Assembly (NCBI GenBank): GCA_032718475.1
Contig: JAUCBJ010007250.1
Location: 1 to 64,000 of the forward strand
From: Nemertoderma westbladi
Lineage: Eukaryota > Xenacoelomorpha > Nemertodermatida > Nemertodermatidae
Direction: 5' to 3'
DNA length: 64,000 bases
The translations under genes and the position numbers were made by a program. Positions 54,240 through 64,000 of the stretch are shown one piece after another (the stretch's first letter is position 1; each line of letters begins with the position of its first letter). Below the pieces are notes generated by a model. The model had not been told where the DNA came from and ran no database searches. It saw nothing but the letters and a program-made list of their open reading frames with translations.

Positions 54240-55414
54240 CTACTGAATTGGGAATTGAAAACGAACTTTCTTTATTGATTTTGTTTTGTCAGATATATGA
54301 TTTATTACGGGTTTGACCCTATCTAATGATATTACTTCATTTTTATCCCGTAATTTAATCGTAATAGTTTTTTCCTTGAGTTGTACAATTTCATATGGCC
54401 CTTTGTACAATGGATGCAGCGAAGACCGCTTAATAGGATCACGAATCCATACATGAGTAGCTTTTTGTAGAGATTTAGGAACGTAACCTTTATTTGAATA
54501 ATTTCTTCTTGGGGGAAGAAATTTGTCAACTTTTGCAAAAAGTTTTTGTACGAATTCTGGAACTGTTGGGGTATCTTTATGTGATTCTGGCTCAAAAAAT
54601 TGTCCAGGAAGTAACAATTCAGTTCCGTATAAGAGCTGAGCTGGCGAATTACCATGAATTCCTACGGCTGACCTTAAACCTAAAAGGACTAGTGGCAGTT
54701 CGTTATACCATGAAGAATTATTGCACTTCGCTCGCAATGAAGCTTTTAATGAGCGATGAAATCTCTCTACGAGACCGTTGCACGCTGGATGATAAGCAGT
54801 AGTTCTCGACCTATCAATTCCTAATTCTCGAATAAGCGCACTGAATAATCGAGACTCGAATTGTGAGCCACGATCAGTTATTATTTTTCGTGGAACGCCG
54901 TATCGACTAACCCACGATGTCAGAAAAGCGTTTGCAATACTATCTGTTGTAATATCACGTAGTGGCGCAACCTCTGGCCACCTAGTAAATCTATCTATGG
55001 CTGTAAATAAGTATTTGTATCCACACGATGAAGGGAGAGGACCTACAATGTCTATATGTATGGTATCAAGTCTAGAGTAAGTTGGTATAGATTCTATTGG
55101 CATATTAATTTTACGAGTTACTTTTGATACTTGACAATTAACACACTCATTAGCCCACTGTTTTATTTATTTATTCATCCCTGGCCAAATGTATCTACTA
55201 GAAATGAGGCACAATGACTCTTTCCAACCAGGATGTGCAAGGTTATGAATTGAATCAAATATTTCCCGTCTTAATTGCACAGGCAAATAGGGTCTTAAGT
55301 TAATGGATGTGTCATCATACATTACAAATTGGTTCTCATTTACCGCAATTCGTTTCAAAGGTAAATTGGTTGATTTAAAAAATAACAGTAGAGCCTTATC
55401 TTTTAACTGAAAAT
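54240..55414 (-). pseudogene. Integrase of gypsy element D (interrupted)
   Basis: Minus strand. The frame can be followed from just inside the end of the Gag-Pol ORF in another phase (RDFQLKDKALLLF). It passes LRREIFDSIHNLAHPGW (zinc-binding region) and RYIWPGMNK, hits an in-frame TAA within ATAA repeats at 55167-55169, then continues CVNCQ, HIDIVGPL (first Asp), ITDRGSQFES (second Asp) and NGLVERFHRSLK (Glu), the D,D(35)E core, to a basic C-terminus at 54240. Catalytic residues are present. Confidence 0.85.
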
Positions 55415-55416
55415 CC

Positions 55417-58400
55417 CTAATTCTCCGCTAATTCTCTCAAATTGTCAAATGAGATGGTTGAACAAGGTCTAGACAATGTGTCGGCTACGATATTGTCTTT
55501 TCCGGCAACATGTTTTATTTCACAATTAAATTCCGAAAGGAAAGATAGCCAACGGGACTGCTGTGGTGTCGGATTTTTCATATTTAAACAATGAACGAGA
55601 GGTTTGTGGTCAGTATATATTGTTATGACTTGTCCAAATAACCAATCGTAATGTTTGAGTGTTGTGTATATCGCCAGTAACTCACGGTCAAATGCAGATT
55701 TTTTACTTTCAGTGGATGTAAGTTTTCGTGAAAAAAATGCTAGTGGTTCAGATTTTCCTTCTACCATTTGATGCACTACAGCACCTACCGCCTGCCCTGA
55801 TGCATCTGTCGTTATGGTTAATGGAGCCCCGGGTGATGGAAATGATAATGTTACAGTTTGTTTTAATGCCTCTTTTAGCCTTATAAAAGCTGTATCTGCC
55901 TCCGGGGTAAATGAAAATTTTTCACTTTTCGATTTTGTGGACCTAGTTAGATCAGTAAGCGGAGCTGCAATAGATGAGAAGTTTGGAGTGAAACGGTGGT
56001 AAAAGCCACACATACCTAGAAACCTGCGCAGTGAGGATATGGTTTTTGGCCTTGGAAACTCGTCTATCGCTCTAATTTTCTCAGGGTTTGGACGAACGCC
56101 TGATTTAGTAACAATGTACCCAAGAAATAAAACTTCCTGCTGTATAAATGTACATTTGCTAATGCTAGCCTTAAGACCCCTTTCCTCTAATCGTTTAAGA
56201 ACCGTTTCTATGTCTTTATAGTGCTGTTCTATGTTTTCACTGGCTATTAATATATCGTCAATATATCCAATTGCAAATTTTAAGTTGTAGAGGGTTGTAT
56301 CAATTAGCCGCTGAAATGTTTGTGAGGCATTTCTTAATCCAAATGGCATTCGCCGAAAAGAAAACATACCAAATGGCGTGGTTATTGCAGTTTTTTTAAC
56401 ATCATCAGGCGCGACCGGTATTTGGTGAAAAGCTGTTTTCAAATCAATTTTTGAAAAAATATTACAACCTCTACAATTGTTTGTAATGTCTGCAATGTTT
56501 GGCATAGGATAACAATCCCGGACAGTCAATCGGTTCAATTTCCTATAATCACCACAGGGTCTCCAGCTACCATTGGTTTTAGGGGCAAGATGGAGAGGCG
56601 AGGACCAGCAGGATTCACTACGCTCTACTATTTTTGAGTTCAACAAATCATCGAATTCTTTAGTAGCTATTTTGAATTTTTCTCCGTACAATCTCCGTGG
56701 TCTAGAAAAACATGGAGGTCCGGTTGTTAAAATATGATGTTCGATATCATGTTTGACAGGTGCATCTAAGCTTTCTGACGCAAAAACTGATTTATATTTT
56801 TGAGTAATTTTATTTAAACGATTATCTGAGGTAATTCGATTAATATTCGGATGCCCTTTTTTATGACTCTTTTGAAAATATATATCTGACAAACATAAAT
56901 CAATTTTAGGAGGGCCTGAACATCCTATGAATTCATTTCCTACAGTAAAATCGTCTAAAGTAAGACCTACAACGCTACCCATAACACCTATAATGAAAAA
57001 TAATGGTAATATTTTAAAGTTATGAAGAAAATAAGCACAAGGGTAACACGAAGTTAATATCAGTAATAGTAATATCACATTATTTTTAAATGATGAAAAA
57101 TACCTACTATTACTTCTAAAAGATTCCCTCTTGTGAGTCGTATCACTTTCCTGAGAACGTTTTGGAATATGTTTAGAATTCGGTTGTTGTAATTTTGGAA
57201 TGGGTGATTGCTCACATGAGACATTCTTGACTTTGTTTACACATGAGACGGACGTCCTATTCATACTATTAAGATTGCGGAAGTATACCTTTCTATTTCT
57301 ACAGTCTATGTTAATATTGTAGTGTTGATGAAGAAAGTCTAAACCAAGAATTGGTTGACTTACATCAGCAACAATAAATGTCCATGAAAACAATTTATTG
57401 GATAGTTCCGGTATAGAAAAAGAAAGTTTACCTTTACCGTAAGATTTTATACTTGAGTGATTGGCAGCTGTTAAACTTTCAGAATTTGGTACTAATTCTT
57501 CTAAGTACATTTTGAAACATGGTGGCAAAATGGAGAGGTCACTTCCGGAATCTACTAATAATTCACCTATAGGTAAAGCTTGTACATGTATAGCGTTGAC
57601 ATCGCTAGTATTATTATAATTTTGATTTGAGTTACCTGGCATTGTTGAGCTTGCCTTAGAGAAATCTTTCCAGTTACATGGAGGTTCACACTTCGATGCC
57701 TCTTTACCGTAGGTGAAATGGTAGTAGCACCATGGCCCGGTTGGATTATATGAGCGAGATTCAGAACGTCGTCGGCTGGGAGTTCTTTGCCGACTTAGTG
57801 ATCGTTGTTGCCATGAACGACCTCTACCATCTTCTCGATTAGATGACATAGCTCGTAGCTGTGTGTTGATTTGGTTAATCTGATCAGAAAGCATCTGTTG
57901 CGATTGTACTAAGAGTCTTTGAGATTCTTGCAGGGCACCAAGTTCGGTAACGTGAGCAACTGGAAATAAAGATGATTGATCTGTTTTCGACTGATGCTGC
58001 TCCATCATCTTGTCTGCTGTTTCTGACAATCTTTCCAGGTTAAGGTCATCTAAAGTTGATAACACAATACTAATAGTGGGAGGAAGAATTTCAAGAAATC
58101 GCAATCTAACAACCTGCTCGTTGCCAGGTGCAAGACGCAACATCTGTCGCAAAGCCGCTGACGGTTTTCGATCGCCGAGCTCCTGTTCTGCCAGGAGTCT
58201 CCTTAAGCGTCTGTCATCACTATCGGCGAGGTGAGTGATGATGTTGCTCCGAATGATGTCAAAAGAATCCGTTACATTGACACCTGCATCTAATATTATC
58301 TCTGTAGGTAATGCTGCTAATAGATTCGATTTCATAGATGAATGACTGTGTCCCAGCAATACCGCTTCAACCTGGTGGAACCAAACACGTGCGTCTTTTG

Positions 58401-58635
58401 GATAGAATTCAGGTAACCTTACCTTTTGTTTGATCTCACCTCCAGACGCCATTGGTTGTTGTTGGTTAGCTGATTGCGCGTGGCTGAGCATAATTTTAAT
58501 AACAGTTAGGTTCTCTTTATCAAGTTCTTCAATGATTTCCTTTTTCGTTGCTGGCATTTTGAAATCGTCATTTTCAGCTCGTAATTGACTGAGAACTTCT
58601 TCCAGTTGGCTCTTACGGTAAGTGTTTAAAGACAT
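55417..58635 (-). CDS. gag-pol: Gag-protease-RT-RNase H polyprotein of gypsy element D (1,072 aa)
   Basis: ATG 58635 lies only 16 bp inside the 5' LTR. Gag has VWFHQVEAVLLGH near residue 85 and ends in a Cys/His motif WCYYHFTYGKEASKCEPPC (about 300-320). Protease active site LLVDSGSD with D362. RT with FSKIDLKTAFHQI and YIDD (791-794). RNase H with TTDASG (D944) and TDHKPL. It ends LRELAEN at a stop before integrase. Between protease and RT (about 515-556) sit two very hydrophobic stretches, VILLLLILTSCYPCAYFL and ILPLFFIIGVMGSVVGLTL, which look like membrane segments and are not usual in Pol. Family looks Mag/opus-like by the short leader and fused Gag-Pol. Confidence 0.9.
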   Translation of the reverse strand: MSLNTYRKSQLEEVLSQLRAENDDFKMPATKKEIIEELDKENLTVIKIMLSHAQSANQQQPMASGGEIKQKVRLPEFYPKDARVWFHQVEAVLLGHSHSSMKSNLLAALPTEIILDAGVNVTDSFDIIRSNIITHLADSDDRRLRRLLAEQELGDRKPSAALRQMLRLAPGNEQVVRLRFLEILPPTISIVLSTLDDLNLERLSETADKMMEQHQSKTDQSSLFPVAHVTELGALQESQRLLVQSQQMLSDQINQINTQLRAMSSNREDGRGRSWQQRSLSRQRTPSRRRSESRSYNPTGPWCYYHFTYGKEASKCEPPCNWKDFSKASSTMPGNSNQNYNNTSDVNAIHVQALPIGELLVDSGSDLSILPPCFKMYLEELVPNSESLTAANHSSIKSYGKGKLSFSIPELSNKLFSWTFIVADVSQPILGLDFLHQHYNINIDCRNRKVYFRNLNSMNRTSVSCVNKVKNVSCEQSPIPKLQQPNSKHIPKRSQESDTTHKRESFRSNSRYFSSFKNNVILLLLILTSCYPCAYFLHNFKILPLFFIIGVMGSVVGLTLDDFTVGNEFIGCSGPPKIDLCLSDIYFQKSHKKGHPNINRITSDNRLNKITQKYKSVFASESLDAPVKHDIEHHILTTGPPCFSRPRRLYGEKFKIATKEFDDLLNSKIVERSESCWSSPLHLAPKTNGSWRPCGDYRKLNRLTVRDCYPMPNIADITNNCRGCNIFSKIDLKTAFHQIPVAPDDVKKTAITTPFGMFSFRRMPFGLRNASQTFQRLIDTTLYNLKFAIGYIDDILIASENIEQHYKDIETVLKRLEERGLKASISKCTFIQQEVLFLGYIVTKSGVRPNPEKIRAIDEFPRPKTISSLRRFLGMCGFYHRFTPNFSSIAAPLTDLTRSTKSKSEKFSFTPEADTAFIRLKEALKQTVTLSFPSPGAPLTITTDASGQAVGAVVHQMVEGKSEPLAFFSRKLTSTESKKSAFDRELLAIYTTLKHYDWLFGQVITIYTDHKPLVHCLNMKNPTPQQSRWLSFLSEFNCEIKHVAGKDNIVADTLSRPCSTISFDNLRELAEN

Positions 58636-58651
58636 GTCCGGGTCACCAATA
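58636..58651 (-). promoter_or_regulatory. Primer-binding site region of element D
   Basis: Directly after the 5' LTR the minus strand reads TATTGGTGACCCGGACATG. TGGTGACCCGGAC fits a tRNA 3'-end complement beginning with TGG, and it overlaps the gag start codon. The tRNA is not identified. Confidence 0.6.
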
Positions 58652-58933
58652 TGTTAGGGTCCGATATGAATCAAAATAAATTGTAAACTTTTATCTGACT
58701 AAGTAGTATAATTTCTAGATTGATCTAACCGAATAATAAATATTATATCCTACAAACAGCTGTACTACGTTGTATAATCTAAGTAAAGGTCATATTACTG
58801 GATGGTGTAAGAGTCAATGTATCGAGATTTGATTATCCCATTATAGTCATTTATATAAGGTATTTTTCCAGTGTTAATTACATTGCAATATAATTAAGGA
58901 TTAAAGCAATATACACTTTTATTGACTCTTACA
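58652..58933 (-). repeat. 5' LTR of element D
   Basis: 282 bp, near-identical to the 3' LTR. Followed by ATGCG. Confidence 0.9.
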
Positions 58934-59052
58934 ATGCGCAAATCTATATTTTCCTTGTTTTCATTGCTAATTGGTGCTATTATAACTAATTTTTCAGTGA
59001 ACTCTGTTCTGATTGATCGGTGGCACAAGGTGCTTGATCCAAGTTTAACGTA
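58934..59052 (+). pseudogene. C-terminal end of LINE ORF2 beyond element D
   Basis: Across the ATGCG duplication the ORF2 frame resumes as KSIFSLFSLLIGAI and stops at TAA 59050-59052. This supports D as a simple insertion. Confidence 0.75.
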
Positions 59053-59219
59053 ATTATCGTATTCGGAATACATTGTTAAATTTCCTTTATTTTCGTACTT
59101 GGTGTAATTCTACTTTAATGTGCTGTATTTCTCAAATTTAGTTTAGTTAGTTCTGCCTTGTATGTACAATGGATCGTTTGTGTCCGAGATTATAAATAGA
59201 TAATAATAAATAATAATTG
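59053..59219 (+). other. LINE 3' UTR and short-repeat tail
   Basis: Non-coding, ending in an ATAATAATAAATAATAAT tract near 59190-59217. A short microsatellite tail in place of poly-A is common in CR1-like LINEs, so the element probably ends here. Confidence 0.5.
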
Positions 59220-59310
59220 TCAACACTCCTGAGACTCCTACGTTACAAATGGGCGCGGTTTCCTGATGATGCTCCAGGCATCTTGACTTATTATTCCTCT
59301 TTCCTTTAAG

Positions 59311-59628
59311 ATGGGACCGCACTACTCATTTAAGTTCCAGCAACGTGTTGATAGGGATCATTGGCTGAGAGTCAAATCTGGGTCTCCATGGAGTCGTGAG
59401 ATTAGAGCTTTGAAGGCTGTTGAGGAAGACATACTCCCTTTGTGTTTACACTGCGATCACTCACATTTGGGTTACTGCATGAAGGCCCTGACCAGGCATG
59501 CAAATGGATATTGGATATACAATCCCTATAAAATACCCTATAGAGGTGATGGGACCCCACAATGCCGATTCTGCAAGATATATTTGGTCATATTGATGCT
59601 GATTGTTTCCTTCTGTGACGGGACTTGA
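59311..59628 (+). CDS. Hypothetical 105-residue ORF with Cys/His pairs
   Basis: ATG 59311 directly follows a pyrimidine run ending in AAG, which resembles a splice acceptor. The product has CLHCDHSHLGYC and CRFC and ends in a hydrophobic tail (LVILMLIVSF). I do not recognise it. It may be an exon, a transposon relic or chance. Confidence 0.25.
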   Translation: MGPHYSFKFQQRVDRDHWLRVKSGSPWSREIRALKAVEEDILPLCLHCDHSHLGYCMKALTRHANGYWIYNPYKIPYRGDGTPQCRFCKIYLVILMLIVSFCDGT

Positions 59629-61408
59629 ACAAGGAATTCGAGGTTTCAGCAATTGCCATTGAGCAAAGGGATAGGCGTGGAAACCAAGAACTACTTCCCA
59701 TTATTCAACAGAAGCCTTTTTGGTGGCATCAAGTGCATATCTTCAAACCAATATATTCAACGAGCACCTCAAAAATGATCTGACTGAAACATTCATATAA
59801 CTATGAATTTAAAGAATTATGGTTCATAAATTTTGCTAAATAAAAAATAAATATATTATATAGTGTTAATTAATTTATCAAATAAATGTGGTGTTAAGAA
59901 CCGAATCCACAAATGTTCTCACTTTGGATCTCGAGGGGCTAGTAGTTCTTCGCTGGATGCACTGTAATCCAGGGGTTAGAAGGTCTAATATGTCGAGCCA
60001 TCCTAAATCTTGTCTCAACTACCAGTACTAATTTTATCCAGTAGTCTTCCCACTAAGGTCCACCAAACACTGCTAAGCCCCCCTGAACAGTGGAAAAATC
60101 GATAATTTTCCTATTCAGGCGTACAGCTGTTGCTAACTACAGCAAATATTTAACCTCACCAGGGCTATGGTCTCTAGTAGGGATGGAATCAATTTTATTA
60201 CTCAAAGAAATGAAGCCTCACTAACTGAACCAACAGACAATCTCTAGTTCAGGGTTCGCACAAGGGCACGCGGCTAATTTAATTTTTATAATTTTATTAA
60301 AAATATATAAATTAAAACATGAATACCGAATGTGTAAAAAAACACAACACCGGTTTCTTTGTACTAAAATGTGTAATATAAAAAAAAAAAAATATATATA
60401 TATAATAAAATATGTACTAAAATAAAATAAATAAAAGAAATTAAATCCCAATTGTCCCTAATCTGGCAAATACAGTGCAGCGAGTACTACTCACTCAATT
60501 TCGAGTCGGCGAAGCCGTTGCCCAATGCGTCTATTAAACCCAACATCGCCTAAGTAATGCGCTAATAACTCAGCAAATACCTAATTTCAGTCCAAATTTA
60601 AACAATAATAAGGTGTGTTTTGTTGCGTCCCTAATTTAAATAATCGCTGCCCCTTATACTAAATTTTGGCTGAAATGGTTGGTTCTAATTATTAAACTAA
60701 AGCTCAAACAGTTTGTATATTCTGACTTAAAACGTTAGTACTTTAATACCGAATTGCGCTAAACAAATTTTGGTTATCAACTTTAGGTTGTCAAACTTAG
60801 ATTAGTCGGACTAAAACATTTAACATTTGGATATAACATTTGGACTAAACTTGGTCTAAAACAATGGGAAATATAAAATTTGGTCTAAAAACATTTGGAC
60901 TAAAATATCGAAGGTGTTTCCGGCCTGTCAACAATGTAAAACTGTTGCCAAAACCCGATATGATTTAAGAACCCCAACTGTAATCCCTCCCCAATAGTGC
61001 TCCTAAAAAACGGCCCCGGTACTTCCCTTCATGAATGCAAGCACAGCACCTGTCATCTGACATCCTTCATCCAAAACCCCTGCGCGCTTGGCGGATGCGT
61101 CCCTAACATCTCTCTATCCCATTATTACGTAACCCAATGTATGCTACCGGTACGTAGAGCAGTAGCAGGTACTGCTACAGTAGTGAAGCAGAAAATAACA
61201 CAGTCACGATAGTAACAGATTACATAATACTGTATTGCATAATCAGCAGTCATGCATATTTGCAACAAAGTTACTGGATTTCAGCAGTAAACCGTTAAAA
61301 TTTTACACAAAATCCATAAGTATATTCACAAATCGAAGAAAATCAGAAGGAATAAGTAGGCCTATAATAAGAATAACTTTTAATAATTAGCATTACAGTA
61401 TTGTTGTA
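59629..61408. other. AT-rich stretch, nothing assigned
   Basis: Includes long A/T runs at 60360-60440 and repeated ACATTTGGACTAAA-like words at 60810-60910. I see no gene, RNA or element boundary that I can support. Confidence 0.4.
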
Positions 61409-61567
61409 TTTAATGTCGACCGGGGTGATGTGTTAATTGGCAAAATGGATGTGAAAGACGCCTTTAAAACGCTGCCGCTTTCCAAATCTGACTGGTCACT
61501 CTTCGGAATATGCTGGCAGGGTTTATTTTTCGTTTATGTCAGAATGGTATTTGAGAGAATGCTATTT
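61409..61567 (+). pseudogene. DIRS-like retrotransposon RT fragment
   Basis: Reads KMDVKDAFKTLPLSKSDWSL then FGICWQG, matching the D-x-K-x-A-F-x-x-L-P-[LV]-x-x-x-D-W-x-L-x-G pattern around the first catalytic Asp of DIRS/Ngaro reverse transcriptases. The frame ends at a TGA at about 61568. No other RT motif or recombinase is present, so it is a short relic. Confidence 0.5.
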
Positions 61568-62089
61568 CAAATTTGATGCAATCTCAACAACATTTGGAGG
61601 CATTTCTCCTGATGAAATTAAACAGGTATTGGCAGGTAATCTGGCATTTATGAATAGGCCCCTGTTTTCGGATTTTCCGGGCCCCTCTCTGGGTCCTACC
61701 ACGCCAATGGAAGGATCTCATTTCAACTCTCAGAGATTGTTAGGTTAGTACAGTACATAGTTAACTAAAACTAATAGTTAAATAGTTATCGTAAAATATT
61801 AAGAATTTGTTACACCTTTACTACAGTAAGTTAACACACACAAATTTTCAGACACTTTCTTAAAAAAATGTAAATGTAGTAGGATTTACGAAAATATTTC
61901 GAGATAATTCACTTCAGGTTCAGAGATTTATATAAATATATAAATTACGATCCTCCATGAGTACTATGATCACAAATAATATTTGACCAATCACCATAAA
62001 TAAGAATTACCGTTTGCAAACAAACAATATTACAGTATTTTGCAAATACGCAGCCCATAACCAATATATCAAGTTTTATGAGGATAGTT

Positions 62090-62461
62090 TTAGGTGTTGG
62101 AGCACATATAATACTGGTGAGTGTGATCGTAAAAGTAGGACCACCAGCGTCGGAGGGAATCCTTTACTAGTAGAGGACATCCGTCTACTACAGCGGTATT
62201 AAACTTGGGATCTATATCGTTGACTCCCGGGACGAAGTAACCCGACCAACCACCTCCGAACCACTGGATGCGGTAAAATATGATCCTAGCATCGTATTTG
62301 TGCAATCCCAGGTAGGGGTACAATCCCGCCTTAAATTCACAATCCTCTGTTGGCCCTGCTGTGACCCATTTGCACTTTGCTTCGTTCACCACATGGGACA
62401 CAAACTGGGACTGAACCAAGATGGGGAGTAACACGATAGCGAGAAACATTTTCGGAACCAT
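62090..62461 (-). CDS. Small secreted Cys/Trp-rich protein, probable host gene
   Basis: Minus strand, ATG 62461, 123 residues. Residues 1-18 form a clear signal peptide (MVPKMFLAIVLLPILVQS). The mature part of about 105 residues has four Cys (30, 41, 95, 120), enough for two disulfides, and many aromatics (WFGGGWSGYF, RRWWSYFYDHTH). No membrane segment. Just upstream of the ATG the minus strand reads TTTTCTCACTACAG followed by GTATCTCC, a good splice acceptor, so this is likely the coding exon after a 5' UTR exon. I do not recognise the family; an extracellular role is inferred from the signal peptide alone. It is the only gene here not tied to a mobile element. Confidence 0.65.
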   Translation of the reverse strand: MVPKMFLAIVLLPILVQSQFVSHVVNEAKCKWVTAGPTEDCEFKAGLYPYLGLHKYDARIIFYRIQWFGGGWSGYFVPGVNDIDPKFNTAVVDGCPLLVKDSLRRWWSYFYDHTHQYYMCSNT

Positions 62462-62473
62462 GATTGGAGATAC

Positions 62474-62487
62474 CTGTAGTGAGAAAA
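62474..62487 (-). promoter_or_regulatory. Putative 3' splice site before secreted-protein exon
   Basis: On the minus strand TTTTCTCACTACAG ends at 62474, 12 bp before the ATG. The exon would start at 62473. Confidence 0.4.
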
Positions 62488-64000
62488 TAGTAGGAGAGAT
62501 TAATAAGGATGGATACGAAATCGAGTTGATTATACATTACATATATTTTATTGTAACGGACATAATTAATTACGGACTTAATTAATAAATCGTAACGGAT
62601 TAAGTTAGTTAATTTGAAGTATTTAAAAATATTAATTTGATTCCACTCTGTTATTTTGATGGTTTTTGAGATTTCTAGTTTACAATAATTTGAAAATTTA
62701 AAATCACAATAAGTAGGCCTAAATAAAGTCAATCTTGGCTCTCTTCGTTTTATACTGTATTAGGACCGTTTTGTATAAATTATATTGTTTTGTACTATAA
62801 TTGAAAAATCTACAACGAAATCAAGTTGAAGTGATAATTGTTCATTATCATACAGTATAATTGATATGAAGTAGAGGGACTTACCTGAAACTCCACAACA
62901 CTTATTAACAAAAAAAATATTGAAACTTTAATGTCGACTTCTACAAGTACAATATGGAAAATAGCATATGAGTGAAATAAATGGTTGAAGATGTGGTTCC
63001 TATAGAAATAGCTCTTATATCTGATGTCTATTAATCTTATAGATATGGCTTTCTATGCCGTTTACATCACAATACGTGTCTTTATACTGCGTAACAATCT
63101 AATGATAACATCAAAAGATATGACAAGTGGATCATTAATGAACTTCAGAAGAAAGTTGAAATTATAAAAGAGCATTTATGATAAACCACAAGAACTTATT
63201 CTGTCTTATGTTCCTTAATTGAACAAGAGGTAGTCCTAGAGTTTCATAACTTCAAAGTTAATTCATTGATATCAAAGTTGCTGTTCGTATTGCAGTTCTT
63301 TCAAACGTCTAACAAGCACGTGCACCTTATAAATAGTGTACTGTAGTCTTACATAATCGAGAACTGCGTGTCTTTGAAGATCTTTTGAAGATAAATTATT
63401 ACACATCAATTTAATATGGTTATACTTAGCAGTCCTTTTGATGTCATCCTAATTGTCAAATATAATTGAAATGCATAAGCATCGTTTCATGTAAGAGACA
63501 AGTAAACCTACAGCTCTACATAGGTCTACTGTTACAGTATTAATAGGTACCATATGGAGGGATAAGAACATCACACTCACTCACTTATCCATCCATTCTT
63601 CAGAGTTATTTCTGTCCGATATTCAATTGCAGTCAATCATAGTATATTTACTTGTAAAAGATTTGATCAGGTAAGTTCCATCAATATTTTTATTAGATTA
63701 TTACAATACATAGCTACCATACTCTTTAGAAATGTAAGTAGTATGCATATGTAGCTTTCGGCTTTTAAACAACTCGTTAACGCAGCTCAGATACCGTTTT
63801 GTTTTCAGCTCGTAAATGTAGGTATTATCTATCATGAAATGGAATTGATTTAGGGAAACGCAATGAAAGGATGAAAGTATAACAGCAAGCGCGTCAATCT
63901 TTAACTTCATATAAATATACTAAACCTATACACATACTTGTTACTCATACATACCGAGATTATTAATTTTAGATTTTTACATTTACTATACAGTACTGTA
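62488..64000. other. AT-rich flank upstream of the secreted-protein gene
   Basis: By position it may contain the promoter and 5' UTR exon of the minus-strand gene, but I cannot point to them. No other coding or repeat feature is supported. Confidence 0.4.

Larger units (their letters stand above)
53716..58933 (-). mobile_element. Ty3/gypsy LTR retrotransposon D
   Basis: 5,218 bp, minus strand, two 282-bp LTRs (TGTTA...TTACA) differing at about two bases, flanked by ATGCG. Gag-protease-RT-RNase H lie in one long ORF, then integrase in another frame: gypsy order. It inserted in the C-terminal coding part of the LINE. Integrase is damaged by a frameshift or break and one in-frame stop, so this copy is recently dead or needs frameshifting plus correction. 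Confidence 0.92.

Noticed and set aside
60221-60451. 76-aa minus-strand ORF rich in Phe/Tyr/Ile
   Set aside because: Product of A/T runs; no homology signal or gene structure.

Overview
The window is eukaryotic, repeat-dominated intergenic DNA, almost certainly from an invertebrate metazoan. The evidence is the make-up: three BEL/Pao LTR retrotransposon copies, a Ty3/gypsy element, several non-LTR retrotransposon (LINE) copies, a DIRS-like fragment, tRNA-derived sequence and MITE/foldback elements, in AT-rich DNA rich in ACCGGT and AGGCCTA words. The species cannot be fixed from sequence alone. Only one candidate host gene is visible: a small secreted protein at 62090-62461 on the minus strand.

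Layout. 1-4480 is the 5' end of BEL/Pao element A (minus strand): a gag ORF running off the left edge, a 2.2 kb leader and an LTR. 4481-5223 is a LINE endonuclease relic. 5224-42058 is BEL/Pao element B (minus strand), a relative of A, bounded by the 5-bp duplication CATAT. Its gag-pol is broken by frameshifts and stops. Nested inside B, at the 5-bp duplication GAGAC, is element C (7386-26333, plus strand), a young BEL/Pao copy with two 1,921-bp LTRs, an uninterrupted 3,018-residue Gag-Pol and a second large ORF in the position where env would lie. 42064-49300 holds LINE relics, a TIR element built on a higher-order tandem repeat with an X-box-like palindrome every ~151 bp, a possible MITE, a tRNA-derived sequence and a foldback element with 9-bp duplications. 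49387-59217 is a mostly full-length LINE (ORF1, then endonuclease-RT ORF2), split by gypsy element D (53716-58933, minus strand, 282-bp LTRs, duplication ATGCG). 59300-64000 has a DIRS-like RT scrap, the secreted-protein gene and otherwise featureless AT-rich DNA.

The most interesting content is in element C and its counterpart in B. Both carry, downstream of pol, a related but strongly diverged second ORF that is not an envelope. It has zinc-binding clusters including CCHC knuckles, a conserved central domain and a basic C-terminus. Element C also carries a ~20-nt near-palindromic word scattered at 13 sites through both ORFs, the inter-ORF spacer and the 3' region. It is read in two different protein frames, which implies selection on (or copying of) the nucleic acid rather than the protein. 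Target-site duplications give the order: LINE relic, then B, then C inside B; and separately LINE, then D.
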